From Muribaculum intestinale (lineage in GTDB: Bacteria > Bacteroidota > Bacteroidia > Bacteroidales > Muribaculaceae): a stretch of 64,000 bases of DNA. The translations under genes and the position numbers were made by a program. Position 1 is the stretch's first letter; each line of letters begins with the position of its first letter. The stretch lies in contig NZ_CP021421.1 of assembly GCF_002201515.1 (NCBI RefSeq), forward strand, positions 1,674,001 through 1,738,000, given 5' to 3'. The notes beneath the pieces are model-generated. The model saw only the letters and a list, made by a program, of their open reading frames with translations, ran no database searches and was not told the origin of the DNA. Positions 46,371 through 55,716 of the stretch are shown here, in pieces.

Positions 46371-48152
46371 ATGAACGAAGAAATTAAAACTTCACCCATC
46401 GAGGACTTCGACTGGGAAGCCTATGAAAAAGGCGAACAGAAAGGCACCAAGAGCCGCGAAGAACTCACCAAGACTTATGACGAGTCGCTCAACACTGTAA
46501 AGGACAAAGAAGTAATCGAAGGTACCATCATCGCCCTTAACAAGCGTGAGGCAGTGGTTAACATCGGCTACAAGAGCGACGGCATCATCCCTGTAAACGA
46601 ATTCCGCTACAATCCCGACATCAAGGTAGGCGATACAGTAGAGGTATTCATCGAGAATCAGGAAGACAAGAAGGGTCAGCTGATCCTCTCTCACCGCAAG
46701 GCACGCATGTCGCGCAGCTGGGAGCGTATCAACCAGGCTCTGGAGAACGACGAGGTAATCAAGGGCTTTATCAAGTGCCGCACCAAGGGCGGTATGATTG
46801 TCGACGTATTCGGCATCGAGGCCTTCCTCCCCGGCTCACAGATCGACGTGAAGCCTATCCGCGACTACGACATCTTCGTGGGCAAGACCATGGAGTTCAA
46901 GGTCGTTAAGATCAACCAGGAATTCAAGAATGTTGTTGTCAGCCACAAGGCGCTCATCGAGGCCGAGCTGGAACAGCAGAAGAAAGAAATCATATCGAAG
47001 CTCGAGCGCGGCCAGGTGCTCAAGGGCGTAGTGAAGAACATCACCACCTACGGTGTGTTCATCGACCTTGGCGGCGTAGACGGCCTGATCCACATCACCG
47101 ACCTGAGCTGGGGCCGCGTAAGCCACCCCGAAGAGGTAGTGAAGCTTGACCAGGAACTCGACGTTGTAATCCTCGACTTCGACGACGAGCGCAAGCGTAT
47201 CGCCCTCGGTCTCAAGCAGCTCCAGCCCCATCCCTGGGATGCTCTTGACTCAGAGCTCAAGGTTGGCGACAAGGTCAACGGCCGCGTAGTGGTTATGGCC
47301 GACTACGGTGCGTTTGTTGAAATCGCCCCCGGCGTAGAGGGTCTTATCCACGTAAGCGAAATGTCGTGGAGCCAGCACCTCCGCAGCGCTCAGGACTTCA
47401 TGAAGGTAGGCGACGAGGTAGAGGCCGTAATCCTCACCCTCGACCGCGACGAGCGCAAGATGTCGCTTGGCATCAAGCAGCTTAAGAAGGATCCCTGGGA
47501 AGATATCGAAGTACGCTATCCCATCGGCTCTAAGCACACTGCCAAGGTTCGCAACTTCACCAACTTCGGTGTATTTGTTGAAATCGAGGAGGGCGTTGAC
47601 GGCCTGATCCACATCTCTGACCTCAGCTGGACCAAGAAGGTTAAGCATCCTTCTGAATTCACTCAGCTCGGCGCAGAAATCGAAGTTGTTGTTCTCGAAA
47701 TCGACAAGGACAACCGTCGTCTGTCGCTCGGACACAAGCAGCTCGAGGATAATCCCTGGGAAGGACTTGAGGCTATCTTCACCCCCGGCAGCATCCAGGA
47801 AGGTACTATCGTTGAGATGCAGGACAAGGGTGCCGTTATCTCACTTGACCACGGTATGGAAGGCTTCGCTACTCCCAAGCACCTCGTTAAGCAGGACGGC
47901 TCTATGCCCAAGGTTGGCGACACGCTCGACTTCAAGGTTATCGAGTTCAACAAGGACAACAAGCGTATCTTCCTCAGCCACAGCCGTATCTTCGAGGATG
48001 AGGCTAAGGCCGAGAAGAACGAGGCACGCAAGGCACGTCGTCAGAACAGCCGTCGTGAGGAGCAGCCCGTGCTCAACACTCCCATCGAGAAGACAACTCT
48101 CGGCGACCTCCAGGAGCTCGCCGCTCTCAAGGAGAAGCTCGCAGGCAAGTAA
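46371..48152 (+). CDS. rpsA: 30S ribosomal protein S1
   Basis: 593 residues with six S1 RNA-binding domains, roughly at 45-112, 127-196, 211-280, 297-366, 381-452 and 468-535. Domains 3 to 5 are the most typical (GVFIDLGGVDGLIHITDLSW; GAFVEIAPGVEGLIHVSEMS; GVFVEIEEGVDGLIHISDLS). Domains 1 and 2 are divergent, as expected for the ribosome-binding ones. S1 helps the ribosome load mRNAs; it matters in Bacteroidetes, whose mRNAs often lack Shine-Dalgarno sites. A basic tail (ARKARRQNSRREE) follows domain 6. Confidence 0.97.
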   Translation: MNEEIKTSPIEDFDWEAYEKGEQKGTKSREELTKTYDESLNTVKDKEVIEGTIIALNKREAVVNIGYKSDGIIPVNEFRYNPDIKVGDTVEVFIENQEDKKGQLILSHRKARMSRSWERINQALENDEVIKGFIKCRTKGGMIVDVFGIEAFLPGSQIDVKPIRDYDIFVGKTMEFKVVKINQEFKNVVVSHKALIEAELEQQKKEIISKLERGQVLKGVVKNITTYGVFIDLGGVDGLIHITDLSWGRVSHPEEVVKLDQELDVVILDFDDERKRIALGLKQLQPHPWDALDSELKVGDKVNGRVVVMADYGAFVEIAPGVEGLIHVSEMSWSQHLRSAQDFMKVGDEVEAVILTLDRDERKMSLGIKQLKKDPWEDIEVRYPIGSKHTAKVRNFTNFGVFVEIEEGVDGLIHISDLSWTKKVKHPSEFTQLGAEIEVVVLEIDKDNRRLSLGHKQLEDNPWEGLEAIFTPGSIQEGTIVEMQDKGAVISLDHGMEGFATPKHLVKQDGSMPKVGDTLDFKVIEFNKDNKRIFLSHSRIFEDEAKAEKNEARKARRQNSRREEQPVLNTPIEKTTLGDLQELAALKEKLAGK

Positions 48153-48183
48153 TATCTTGCTCTACGAGAATAAACGCAATGGT

Positions 48184-48222
48184 AGCGCGATGCCCGCAAG
48201 GGTATTCGCGCTGCTTTTTTTA
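48184..48222 (+). terminator. Terminator of rpsA
   Basis: AGCGCGA (48184-48190) pairs with TCGCGCT (48206-48212), with an inner GCCC/GGGT stem; then GCTTTTTTTAT. Confidence 0.85.
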
Positions 48223-48327
48223 TATAGGATGGTCCTCTACATGCCGGATATGTACACATGTCGGGTGTGTAACCCTTTTTGGGGAAAATTGCTGGAATCC
48301 GTGCATACGGAAACGTCGGCAATTTGT

Positions 48328-48335
48328 TATCTTTG
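48328..48335 (+). promoter_or_regulatory. -7 box of prmC
   Basis: TATCTTTG fits TAnnTTTG, 36 bases before the start codon; no clear -33 element. Confidence 0.5.
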
Positions 48336-48371
48336 TAAATGTAACCTGTCAGGTTCAGAAAAACAATTGAT

Positions 48372-49250
48372 ATGGAAAAGCGGATATTACCGGATAAGGC
48401 CACGATAGGAGCGCTTGCTGATGCACTCCGTCATGCTCTTTCCCCGCGCTACGGCAACGGAGAGGCTGGTGCTATGACGAAAATTATATTTGAGGAGTCG
48501 TTGAGGCTCTCGCCGGTCAACGTTGTGTTGCGGCGTGATGAAGAGGTTATGCCGGAGACTCTGATGCGTATCGACAGAGTTGCGGCACGTCTGCTCGCCG
48601 GGGAGCCTATACAATATATATATGGACATACGCAGTGGTATGGCGCTGAACTGAAGGTTACGCCCGATGTGCTTATTCCTCGCCCCGAGACCGCGCAGCT
48701 CGTCGATATGATTGTAGACCGTTGGGGCGACAGACGCGATTTGCGCGTAATGGATCTCTGTACCGGCTCGGGATGTATAGCCGTGACGCTTGCACGCGTA
48801 CTCCCGTTTGCCCGGGTGGATGCTGTCGACATATCGGATGCGGCGCTCGGCGTAGCGCGTGAGAATGCTTTGGCGCAGCATGTCAGAGTCGACTTCGCTC
48901 AGTCCGATTTGCTTTCCATGAAGACGCCTGCCGCCCCGGAGTATGATATAATAGTGAGCAACCCTCCATATATACCTCAGAGCGATGCCAAGGGGATGGA
49001 CCGTAACGTGCTCGACTACGAGCCCGGTCTGGCCCTGTTTGTGCCCGACGCCGACCCGATGAAGTTCTATCGCCCGATTGCGACGTATGCTTCCGGAGCG
49101 TTGCTTCCCGGAGGCATGCTTTATGTGGAGCTTGACCCTGCCGGTGCAGAGAAAGTAATCGGCTGTATGCGCGATGCCGGACTTACCGATGTGACATCTT
49201 ACCGCGATTTTGCCGGACTCACACGCTTTGCCTCGGCCCGTAAAGAATGA
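48372..49250 (+). CDS. prmC: release factor glutamine N5-methyltransferase
   Basis: Methylates the Gln of the GGQ motif in peptide release factors. 292 residues: N-terminal helical substrate domain, then a class I methyltransferase domain with the SAM loop VMDLCTGSGCIAVTLA and the catalytic NPPY motif in IIVSNPPYIPQSD. The linking segment EPIQYIYGHTQWYGAELKVTP and LIPRPETAQLVD are PrmC hallmarks. It is followed by recX after 84 bases. Confidence 0.95.
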   Translation: MEKRILPDKATIGALADALRHALSPRYGNGEAGAMTKIIFEESLRLSPVNVVLRRDEEVMPETLMRIDRVAARLLAGEPIQYIYGHTQWYGAELKVTPDVLIPRPETAQLVDMIVDRWGDRRDLRVMDLCTGSGCIAVTLARVLPFARVDAVDISDAALGVARENALAQHVRVDFAQSDLLSMKTPAAPEYDIIVSNPPYIPQSDAKGMDRNVLDYEPGLALFVPDADPMKFYRPIATYASGALLPGGMLYVELDPAGAEKVIGCMRDAGLTDVTSYRDFAGLTRFASARKE

Positions 49251-49334
49251 TTATATGGATTATCGGTAAAACAATATCCACGAGTCTGATACAATTCCGG
49301 TATAAACACGAGTCATGAATCCCATATTCCCTGT

Positions 49335-49859
49335 ATGATAAGCAAGAAGACTGAAATATCGCCCGACAAGGCTCTGGAACGCCTGGAGGCGCTTTGTGCA
49401 AAATCAGAGAGATGTACCGAAGAGGTGCGCCGCAAGCTCTATGCGTGGCGTATAGGCCCGGAGGATATCGACAGCATAATTTCGAGCCTGAAGGAGCGCA
49501 GGTATATCGACGACGAGCGTTTTGCCCATGCCTATGTGCGTGACAAATGGCTTTTCAGCCACTGGGGGCGGCGCAAGATTCTCATGGGGCTTGCTGCAAA
49601 ACGCATACCCTCGGATATGGCCAAGGAGGCCGTGGATGAGGAGATTGACCAGGACAGATATTATGCCGGACTGCTTCATGCCGCATGTGCGCGTCTGTTG
49701 CGCCTGGGTGGAGTGGAGGCCGGTTATGAGGGTGGCACCAAGGTGTTGAGATCGCTTGTGAGCGCAGGATATGAACCGTCGCTGGCTGCCCGCGCTGTGC
49801 GTGAGGCGGCCATGCAGATTGCCGATGAGGCCGAAGTGTATGGCGGGGAGTCTGATTGA
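49335..49859 (+). CDS. recX: RecX family regulatory protein
   Basis: Modulates RecA filaments. 174 residues of helical repeats; the signature KSERCTEEVRRKLYAWRIGP then SLKERRYIDDERFAHAYVRD and WGRRKILMGLAAKRIP matches the RecX three-helix repeats. Its last 20 bases overlap the comF start. No recA is nearby. Confidence 0.9.
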   Translation: MISKKTEISPDKALERLEALCAKSERCTEEVRRKLYAWRIGPEDIDSIISSLKERRYIDDERFAHAYVRDKWLFSHWGRRKILMGLAAKRIPSDMAKEAVDEEIDQDRYYAGLLHAACARLLRLGGVEAGYEGGTKVLRSLVSAGYEPSLAARAVREAAMQIADEAEVYGGESD

Positions 49860-50550
49860 CAGGGCCGCAGCCTATGTGGCTGACCTTGTGTTTCCACACG
49901 TATGCGCGGTATGCGGGCGCTCTCTTGTTGCGGGTGAGGAGGTGTTGTGCCTCCATTGCCGTAGCGCTCTGCCCCAGACCCACATGCATCTCATGTCGCC
50001 CAACCCACTTGAGGAAAGACTTGTCGGCACTGTTCCTGTCGAGCGCGCTGTGGCCTACTGCCACTATGACCGAGGGTCGGCATATGCACGCCTGATACAG
50101 CATGCCAAATATCATGGCCGGCCCGTGATAATGAGGTGGCTTGCACGGAGGTATGCCGCGGGATTGCACCGTGAGGGATTTTTCGACGGAATCGACGGTA
50201 TATTGCCTGTGCCGATGCATTTCCTGAAAAGGATGCGCCGTGGGTTTAATCAGGCCGAGTGGGTGGCGCGCGGTGTGCAGGATGCCACCGGTCTACCTAT
50301 GTTCGACAATCTTGTCGCAGCACATGGCCACTCCTCGCAGACACGTCGCGGAGGGTTCGGGCGATGGCAGAACGCCCAGTCGCTCTATAAAACAGTGCGG
50401 CCCGGCGATATCGACGGGCTGCATCTGCTTATAGTTGATGATGTGGTGACTACCGGAGCCACTGTGCTGGCCTGTGCGGCAGCGTTGCGTCAGGCTTCTC
50501 CTACTGCCAGATTGTCGGTGTTGGCTATCGCAAGCGCACGGATGTCGTGA
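49840..50550 (+). CDS. comF: ComF family phosphoribosyltransferase-like protein
   Basis: 236 residues from the ATG at 49840; the frame is open from 49771, but the preceding residues are the recX tail read in another frame. An N-terminal zinc-finger-like pair (CAVCG and LCLHC) precedes the phosphoribosyltransferase domain, with LLIVDDVVTTGATVLACA as the PRPP loop and GFNQAEWVARG before it. ComF proteins take part in DNA uptake and, in some bacteria, in DNA repair; the enzymatic role is not settled. The 3' end overlaps the convergent DeoR gene by 61 bases. Confidence 0.9.
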   Translation: MAGSLIDRAAAYVADLVFPHVCAVCGRSLVAGEEVLCLHCRSALPQTHMHLMSPNPLEERLVGTVPVERAVAYCHYDRGSAYARLIQHAKYHGRPVIMRWLARRYAAGLHREGFFDGIDGILPVPMHFLKRMRRGFNQAEWVARGVQDATGLPMFDNLVAAHGHSSQTRRGGFGRWQNAQSLYKTVRPGDIDGLHLLIVDDVVTTGATVLACAAALRQASPTARLSVLAIASARMS

Positions 50551-51320
50551 TTTTCATCGGGCACAATTGTGAGTTCAATGCCTAGGCTTTCGATGCGCTG
50601 GGCCAGTTTGTCAGAGATGCGTGAATCAGTTATGATGAGATCAATCTCGTCCATGTTTGCGATTTTGCTGAATCCGCGACGGCGGAATTTGGAAGAGTCG
50701 GCCAGCACGATGGTCTTTTGTGCCGAGCGCATCATGGCTTTGTTGAGGTCGGCCTCACGGATGTCGGTGGTTGTGATGCCGAATTCCAGGTCGATGCCGT
50801 CGACTCCGAGAAACAGTTTGCTGCAAGAGAAATCGGCCAAAGGAGCTTCCGCATATTTTCCTACAGTCGACAGCGAGCTGTGGCGCAGCGAGCCGCCGAG
50901 TTGTACTATCTCGATGGCTTCGTTGCTTCCGAGGATTTCCGACACTTGAAGCGATGCCGATATCACGGTCAGTTTATGGATAGGACGTATGGAGCGCGCC
51001 ATTGCGAGCACAGTGGTGCCCGATGCGATGATTACCGAATCGTCCTTTGTGATGAGTGATGCGGCAGCCTTTCCGATGAGTTTCTTCTCCTCACGGTATA
51101 GTTTTTCCTTTTCGTTGACCGAACGGTTGTTGATATAAGGATTAATCAGAATTGCTTTTCCATGGCTACGGTAAAGTTTGTTCTCCTTTTCAAGTTCTGT
51201 TAGGTCCTTGCGTATTGTTACGGCCGACACTGCCAGTAGCGACGACAGGTCGGATACCATAATCGACTCGTGTTTGATAAGGGTGTCGATAATTAATGAG
51301 TGGCGTTCTTCTTTTGTCAT
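50490..51320 (-). CDS. DeoR family transcriptional regulator
   Basis: 276 residues. N-terminal DeoR helix-turn-helix (IIDTLIKHESIMVSDLSSLL, then VSAVTIRKDLTELEKENKLY) and a C-terminal sugar-phosphate-binding DeoRC domain (IASGTTVLAMARSI; FLGVDGID; IVLADSSKFRRRGF). Such repressors respond to phosphorylated sugars. The last 20 residues are an extension encoded on the strand opposite the comF end. The gene it controls is unknown; no sugar operon lies next to it. Confidence 0.92.
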   Translation of the reverse strand: MTKEERHSLIIDTLIKHESIMVSDLSSLLAVSAVTIRKDLTELEKENKLYRSHGKAILINPYINNRSVNEKEKLYREEKKLIGKAAASLITKDDSVIIASGTTVLAMARSIRPIHKLTVISASLQVSEILGSNEAIEIVQLGGSLRHSSLSTVGKYAEAPLADFSCSKLFLGVDGIDLEFGITTTDIREADLNKAMMRSAQKTIVLADSSKFRRRGFSKIANMDEIDLIITDSRISDKLAQRIESLGIELTIVPDENHDIRALAIANTDNLAVGEA

Positions 51321-51359
51321 ATGTGTTTAGGCGTGATATATACTGACTGGTCAGAGATG

Positions 51360-51367
51360 CAAATATA
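51360..51367 (-). promoter_or_regulatory. -7 box of the DeoR gene
   Basis: TATATTTG on the minus strand, 39 bases before the start codon; the -33 region is not clear. Confidence 0.45.
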
Positions 51368-51483
51368 ATGAAAAGTTCCGATAAAATAGGCGTGTCATTA
51401 CAGGAGCATGCTATAAAGCATGTTTAATATATTATCGGAGCGACTCTTAAGCGGGCTCTGAATCATGCCTGCACATCACGATG

Positions 51484-52401
51484 TCACGGCTCCGGAAACA
51501 GAGACGTGTCGGCATATGTGTCGAGTGTCTTTTTGAGCGAGTCGACCATTATGGCCCGTAGTTCGGGCGGAGACAGTACAGTCACTTTCGGACCATATGA
51601 CAGTATCTCCTGCACGAAGTCGGGGGTGAGCTTTATTTTGAAATAGAATATCGAGTAGCTGTCGTGTATGACCTCCTGCTGGGAATGGTGTAGCGGTACC
51701 GAGCGGAAGTATTTCGCCTGACGGGAGTCGGTGCGCAGAGCCACACGCTTTACCTCACCTTCGTCGAACACTATACCATAACTGTCGTGAAAATAAGCCT
51801 CGGCATTGAAGTCGTCGGGAATTTCATACAGTGTAGTCAGCAGGGTCACCTCCGACATGCGGTCGAGTGCATATGTCTTGATTGTGTTCTCTTTTACATT
51901 ACGTCCTGTCAGATACCATCTTTGGCGGAATATTTTCAGGAAGTAAGGTTCTACTACGATGTCGGGAGTAGGATTTATGCGCGAATAGGGATGATACGAG
52001 AATTTTATCTGACGGCGTTCCTTCAGAGAGTCGACTGCGATTGACAGATGCTGTCTGGCCGAAGGCACGTTTTCAAGAAATATCTTGTCGCCTATATCGC
52101 GTGCATCATTCAGCAGATTGCCTATCGACGCTGAGTTGAGCAGCCAGTTCATCACACTCTCGTGGTGCTCGTCGTCGTGAGCTATGAAATATTCGAATGT
52201 CGACGGATTGCATTCGATGTTGACTTTAAACAGTTCTTCTATGGCATTGCGGTATGCATAGAACGTACGCCTCGGCATCGGTTCGCCGTTGGAGAATGAC
52301 GAGCGTATCCATAACTGGTTGATTTGCTCGCGGGTGAGAGCTCCATAGCGCTTTATTGTGTCGATGAGCCATATGTAGCGTGAGAAAAGATCGCGTGACA
52401 T
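51484..52401 (-). CDS. WYL-domain transcriptional regulator
   Basis: 305 residues. N-terminal helix-turn-helix (RYGALTREQINQLWIRSSF and PMPRRTFYAYRNAIEELFKV), then a WYL ligand-sensing domain (SLKERRQIKFSYHPYSR, with the WYL-type motif in FLKIFRQRWYLTGRN) and a WCX-like C-terminus (YFRSVPLHHSQQEV). WYL regulators bind nucleic-acid or nucleotide ligands and control DNA-damage, defence or metabolic genes. It lies 18 bases downstream of the NamZ-type gene on the same strand. Confidence 0.9.
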   Translation of the reverse strand: MSRDLFSRYIWLIDTIKRYGALTREQINQLWIRSSFSNGEPMPRRTFYAYRNAIEELFKVNIECNPSTFEYFIAHDDEHHESVMNWLLNSASIGNLLNDARDIGDKIFLENVPSARQHLSIAVDSLKERRQIKFSYHPYSRINPTPDIVVEPYFLKIFRQRWYLTGRNVKENTIKTYALDRMSEVTLLTTLYEIPDDFNAEAYFHDSYGIVFDEGEVKRVALRTDSRQAKYFRSVPLHHSQQEVIHDSYSIFYFKIKLTPDFVQEILSYGPKVTVLSPPELRAIMVDSLKKTLDTYADTSLFPEP

Positions 52402-52419
52402 GGTATATTCAAGGTAGTA

Positions 52420-53625
52420 TTATTTTTCCGGATAGAGTAGATATTTATGGCGCAGCTGCTTGAACCTGTATACTTCATCGGCCCATGAGTCTCTGATTTT
52501 ATCGGCAGGAGTGCCGAGCAGAATCATTCTCCGTATGGATGCATTTCCTGCGAGTTTGTCAAAAAATCGGCTGAAAAATTTGTCGGCACCCCTCTGCATG
52601 TGGGAATACGCATCGATTACATAGGCTGGGTCAAATCCCGTGTTGAGAGCGTCGGCGTCGGATATGCCGCGCAGGTCTACTCCCTGGCATACCTTTCCCA
52701 AATGAGGCGGCTGCTTGGCTCCGGGCATACTGCGGGGAGTGAATGAAAATCCACGGGGCTCCATATCGGGATGTCCGTATATGGTGAACGGGGAGTCGGT
52801 GCCGCGCCCCACGCTTGCTGTCGTACCCTCCATGAGGCATAGTGACGGATACAGGCCGATGGCCTTGGTCGAGCGCAGGTTGGGTGATGGAGCTACCGGC
52901 AGGTTGTAGCGTGTGGCATGTGTATAGTCCAGGCAAGGCACAACGGTGAGGTCACACTTCAGATTTCCGTCGAGCCACCCCTCGCCATTGGCGGCGAGAG
53001 CCAGTTCGCCCATGGTCATTCCGTGTACGACAGGTATAGGCAGACGCCCGACTCCGGAGCGGAGTTTCATGTCGAGCACCGGGCCGTCTACAATCCATCC
53101 CAACGGGTTGGGGCGATCCATCACGATTACCGGAATGCCGGCTTTGGCGGCCCCTTCCATTACCTTTATCATTGTTATATGATATGTGTAGAACCTCACT
53201 CCTACATCCTGCAGGTCGATGGCTACGGCATCGATTCCATCAAGAGCGCCTTGTGGGAGCCCCGTGCTCCCTCCGGTATATAGCGACACGACCGGAAGCC
53301 CGGTTGGCGCATCGATACCGGCCGATACATGTTCGCCGGCATCGGCTGTCCCTCTGAATCCATGTTCAGGCGATAGCAGTCGGGTTACTTTAACGCCTGC
53401 TCCGAGCATGGCGTCGAGAGTATGGCGTCCGTCGGGGAGAATTCCGGTATGGTTTGACAGAAGCGCTACCTTTTTCCCCGACAGCATCGGGGCATATATT
53501 TCTGTACGCGCTCCGCCTACGGTTACTTCTGTGGCGTTTGCCGGTATCATTCCGAAAAGGAATAGTGCCACTATCGACAATATAAATCCAACATTCACTA
53601 TAAATAATTGTCGTAATATATTCAT
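52420..53625 (-). CDS. DUF1343 protein, NamZ-type exo-beta-N-acetylmuramidase
   Basis: 401 residues with an N-terminal signal peptide (about 1-32, ending ANATEV). DUF1343 signatures: KVALLSNHTGILPDGRHTLD, LLSPEHGFRGTADAGEHV with the likely catalytic Glu, AIDLQDVGVRFYTYHITM, PVAPSPNLRS and GTTASVGRGTDSPFTIYGHP. NamZ enzymes release N-acetylmuramic acid from peptidoglycan fragment ends, a cell-wall recycling step. It heads a two-gene unit with the WYL regulator. The enzymatic name rests on family identity. Confidence 0.88.
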   Translation of the reverse strand: MNILRQLFIVNVGFILSIVALFLFGMIPANATEVTVGGARTEIYAPMLSGKKVALLSNHTGILPDGRHTLDAMLGAGVKVTRLLSPEHGFRGTADAGEHVSAGIDAPTGLPVVSLYTGGSTGLPQGALDGIDAVAIDLQDVGVRFYTYHITMIKVMEGAAKAGIPVIVMDRPNPLGWIVDGPVLDMKLRSGVGRLPIPVVHGMTMGELALAANGEGWLDGNLKCDLTVVPCLDYTHATRYNLPVAPSPNLRSTKAIGLYPSLCLMEGTTASVGRGTDSPFTIYGHPDMEPRGFSFTPRSMPGAKQPPHLGKVCQGVDLRGISDADALNTGFDPAYVIDAYSHMQRGADKFFSRFFDKLAGNASIRRMILLGTPADKIRDSWADEVYRFKQLRHKYLLYPEK

Positions 53626-53662
53626 ATTATAATTGTTGAGGTGAGAGGATGAGTGTGTAGCG

Positions 53663-53670
53663 CAAAGTTA
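53663..53670 (-). promoter_or_regulatory. -7 box of the NamZ/WYL unit
   Basis: TAACTTTG on the minus strand, about 37 bases before the NamZ-type start codon; no clear -33 element. Confidence 0.45.
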
Positions 53671-53864
53671 TGAAAACTATTGCACATTTGTGCGATTTGA
53701 TAGCTGAAATTTTGGATAACATATAAAAAGAGCTTGTTTAATGATAATCGTGAAAGGAGATGCCCGGCAGATGTTGCTTTAACTATATTTTGCATAAATG
53801 TATTAATAATGATATTTTTCAAGGAAAAAATTAGATTACTTTATGTGATTTAGTTGGAATATAT

Positions 53865-53872
53865 TAAATTTG
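53865..53872 (+). promoter_or_regulatory. -7 box of the lipoprotein/DUF5723 unit
   Basis: TAAATTTG fits TAnnTTTG, 42 bases before the lipoprotein start. The surrounding 53671-53914 gap is AT-rich and has no other feature I can name. Confidence 0.45.
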
Positions 53873-53914
53873 CAACGGAAATTTTATAAATTTAATAAAT
53901 ATAAACCATTAAAA

Positions 53915-55696
53915 ATGCATTATCACAGAGGTATCTATAGCCTTATGGCTATTGGAGCGATGTTCGGGATGCAGGGATGCGTAGACCATGGTTACGATCT
54001 GTCCCAGGATATCGATATGACAATGGAGTTTGGAGGAAATCTAACCCTCCCGCCAAGCAGTGTCGCGCCCTACAGCATGAAGAAAATCATGAATCTACCC
54101 GATGATGGGAGCAGCTCGATACGACCCGACGGAGCTCTTTACGGACTGTCGGCGGGCGATTATGTGCTCGTTCAGAGCGGTAGCGGCAGCAGCACTACAT
54201 TCTCCGTCGACGAGGTAGTAATCACGAATCTGTCGGCTGCGGGAGCCAACCAGTCCATACCTGTCAATTTTACAGTTCCAGCCGGTGTCACTCTGCCTAC
54301 ATTCGGTATTCTTATCGGTGGGAACGCGACATCTTCGGGGCTCGTGCAGAAAATCGATGCAATCGAGAATACCGTGCACATGAGCGAATCCGGTGTAAAC
54401 CGCGACCTTGTAAGCCTTAACCGTATCGGTACCGATATCAGAGGCGTGTTCAACATGTGGGTAGGTATGAACAACAGTCGGATAGACGCTAAAATCAAGC
54501 GTGGTTTCCGCGTGTCATTCGACCCGTCACTCTCGCTTGAGGTTGTGTCGGCCAACGTTGACTGTGCTTTCGAGGGGAGCGACCTGGTATTCAACGCCGA
54601 CGCTACTGTCAGCAGCCTTGATCTGGTAATCCGTATTACCGGCATGGACTGCTCTCGTTTGCCCTCCGGACAGGGGCTTGTAAACCACAATTTTATCTTC
54701 GACGGAAAAGTCACCACTACCGGCGAGATTGAAGTGTCGGGCGTGTCGGTTCCGGCAGGAGATGTCTCGTTTAATATAAACACCTCATTCTCACTCAGCT
54801 CGGCTGTGATTAAGAGCATAGAGGGCGTGGTAAATCCTACTGTCACTATCGACAACACCTCATTTGCCATCAACGATATTCCGGATTTTCTCAACGACGG
54901 CTCGTCCAATCTTGATATCGACAATCCGCAGATATATCTTACCGTCGATAACTCGTCGGAAGTATCGGCCGACATCAATGTCACGCTGCGCTCTGTTTCC
55001 AATGAGAAGGGGTTGCTCGCCAGTGTCAATGTCGGCGGCATACGCGTGGTCCCCGGACATAATGTAATATGTATATCACGTACCGGACAGGGCAATCGCA
55101 ATGATATTACCGGCAATGTCACCTCATCAGATCTTACCAATTTGATTTCCACTATTCCCGACTATATCGAGGTTGCCGACTGTCAGGTAGCTGTAGTGCA
55201 GCAGCCGGTTGAGTTTGTACTTGGGCGAGACTACTCGTTTACTACCGCCAACGAAGTCATTGCCCCGCTCGCTTTCGGACCGGCGCTTACATTCACATAT
55301 TCCGATAAGGAAGAGGGATGGGACGAAGACCTCGAGGACTACAACTTCAAGCGTGTGATTATTTCCGCACAGACCACGAATACAATCCCCCTGTCGATGA
55401 CTCCCTCGGTGAGAGCCATCTTCAAGGATGACCCCAACGGCGACCGCTCACGCGACATCCGTGTGAATGTTACCGGGAATATCGCGGCAGGCACATTGTC
55501 GTCGCCGAGCCAGAGTTCATTTACCGTAGAGCTTGTAAGCGAAGTGGCCAATCTCGCCGGTCTCGATGGTATCGAATATACATTCGCGGCAGACAGTCCC
55601 ATTGTCGGCCAGCCGCTCAATGAATCGCAGGCTCTTACCATCAGCAAGCTGAGTGTGACTATCGCCGGCGGCATAATTGTAGACCTCAACGACTAA
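53915..55696 (+). CDS. large beta-rich lipoprotein of unknown function
   Basis: 593 residues from ATG 53915; the frame is open from 53870, but the signal peptide starts here (MHYHRGIYSLMAIGAM). Lipobox GMQGC with the modified Cys at residue 22. The rest is beta-strand-rich, with repeats of the type VTFDN..FAINDIPDFL and ISLNVTLRSVSNEKG suggesting stacked immunoglobulin-like or beta-sandwich domains; no known domain was recognised. It is probably held on the outer membrane facing the periplasm or the surface. It precedes the DUF5723 gene by 20 bases and is likely its partner. Confidence 0.65.
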   Translation: MHYHRGIYSLMAIGAMFGMQGCVDHGYDLSQDIDMTMEFGGNLTLPPSSVAPYSMKKIMNLPDDGSSSIRPDGALYGLSAGDYVLVQSGSGSSTTFSVDEVVITNLSAAGANQSIPVNFTVPAGVTLPTFGILIGGNATSSGLVQKIDAIENTVHMSESGVNRDLVSLNRIGTDIRGVFNMWVGMNNSRIDAKIKRGFRVSFDPSLSLEVVSANVDCAFEGSDLVFNADATVSSLDLVIRITGMDCSRLPSGQGLVNHNFIFDGKVTTTGEIEVSGVSVPAGDVSFNINTSFSLSSAVIKSIEGVVNPTVTIDNTSFAINDIPDFLNDGSSNLDIDNPQIYLTVDNSSEVSADINVTLRSVSNEKGLLASVNVGGIRVVPGHNVICISRTGQGNRNDITGNVTSSDLTNLISTIPDYIEVADCQVAVVQQPVEFVLGRDYSFTTANEVIAPLAFGPALTFTYSDKEEGWDEDLEDYNFKRVIISAQTTNTIPLSMTPSVRAIFKDDPNGDRSRDIRVNVTGNIAAGTLSSPSQSSFTVELVSEVANLAGLDGIEYTFAADSPIVGQPLNESQALTISKLSVTIAGGIIVDLND

Positions 55697-55716
55697 CCTT
55701 CAACCATCAACTTGCA

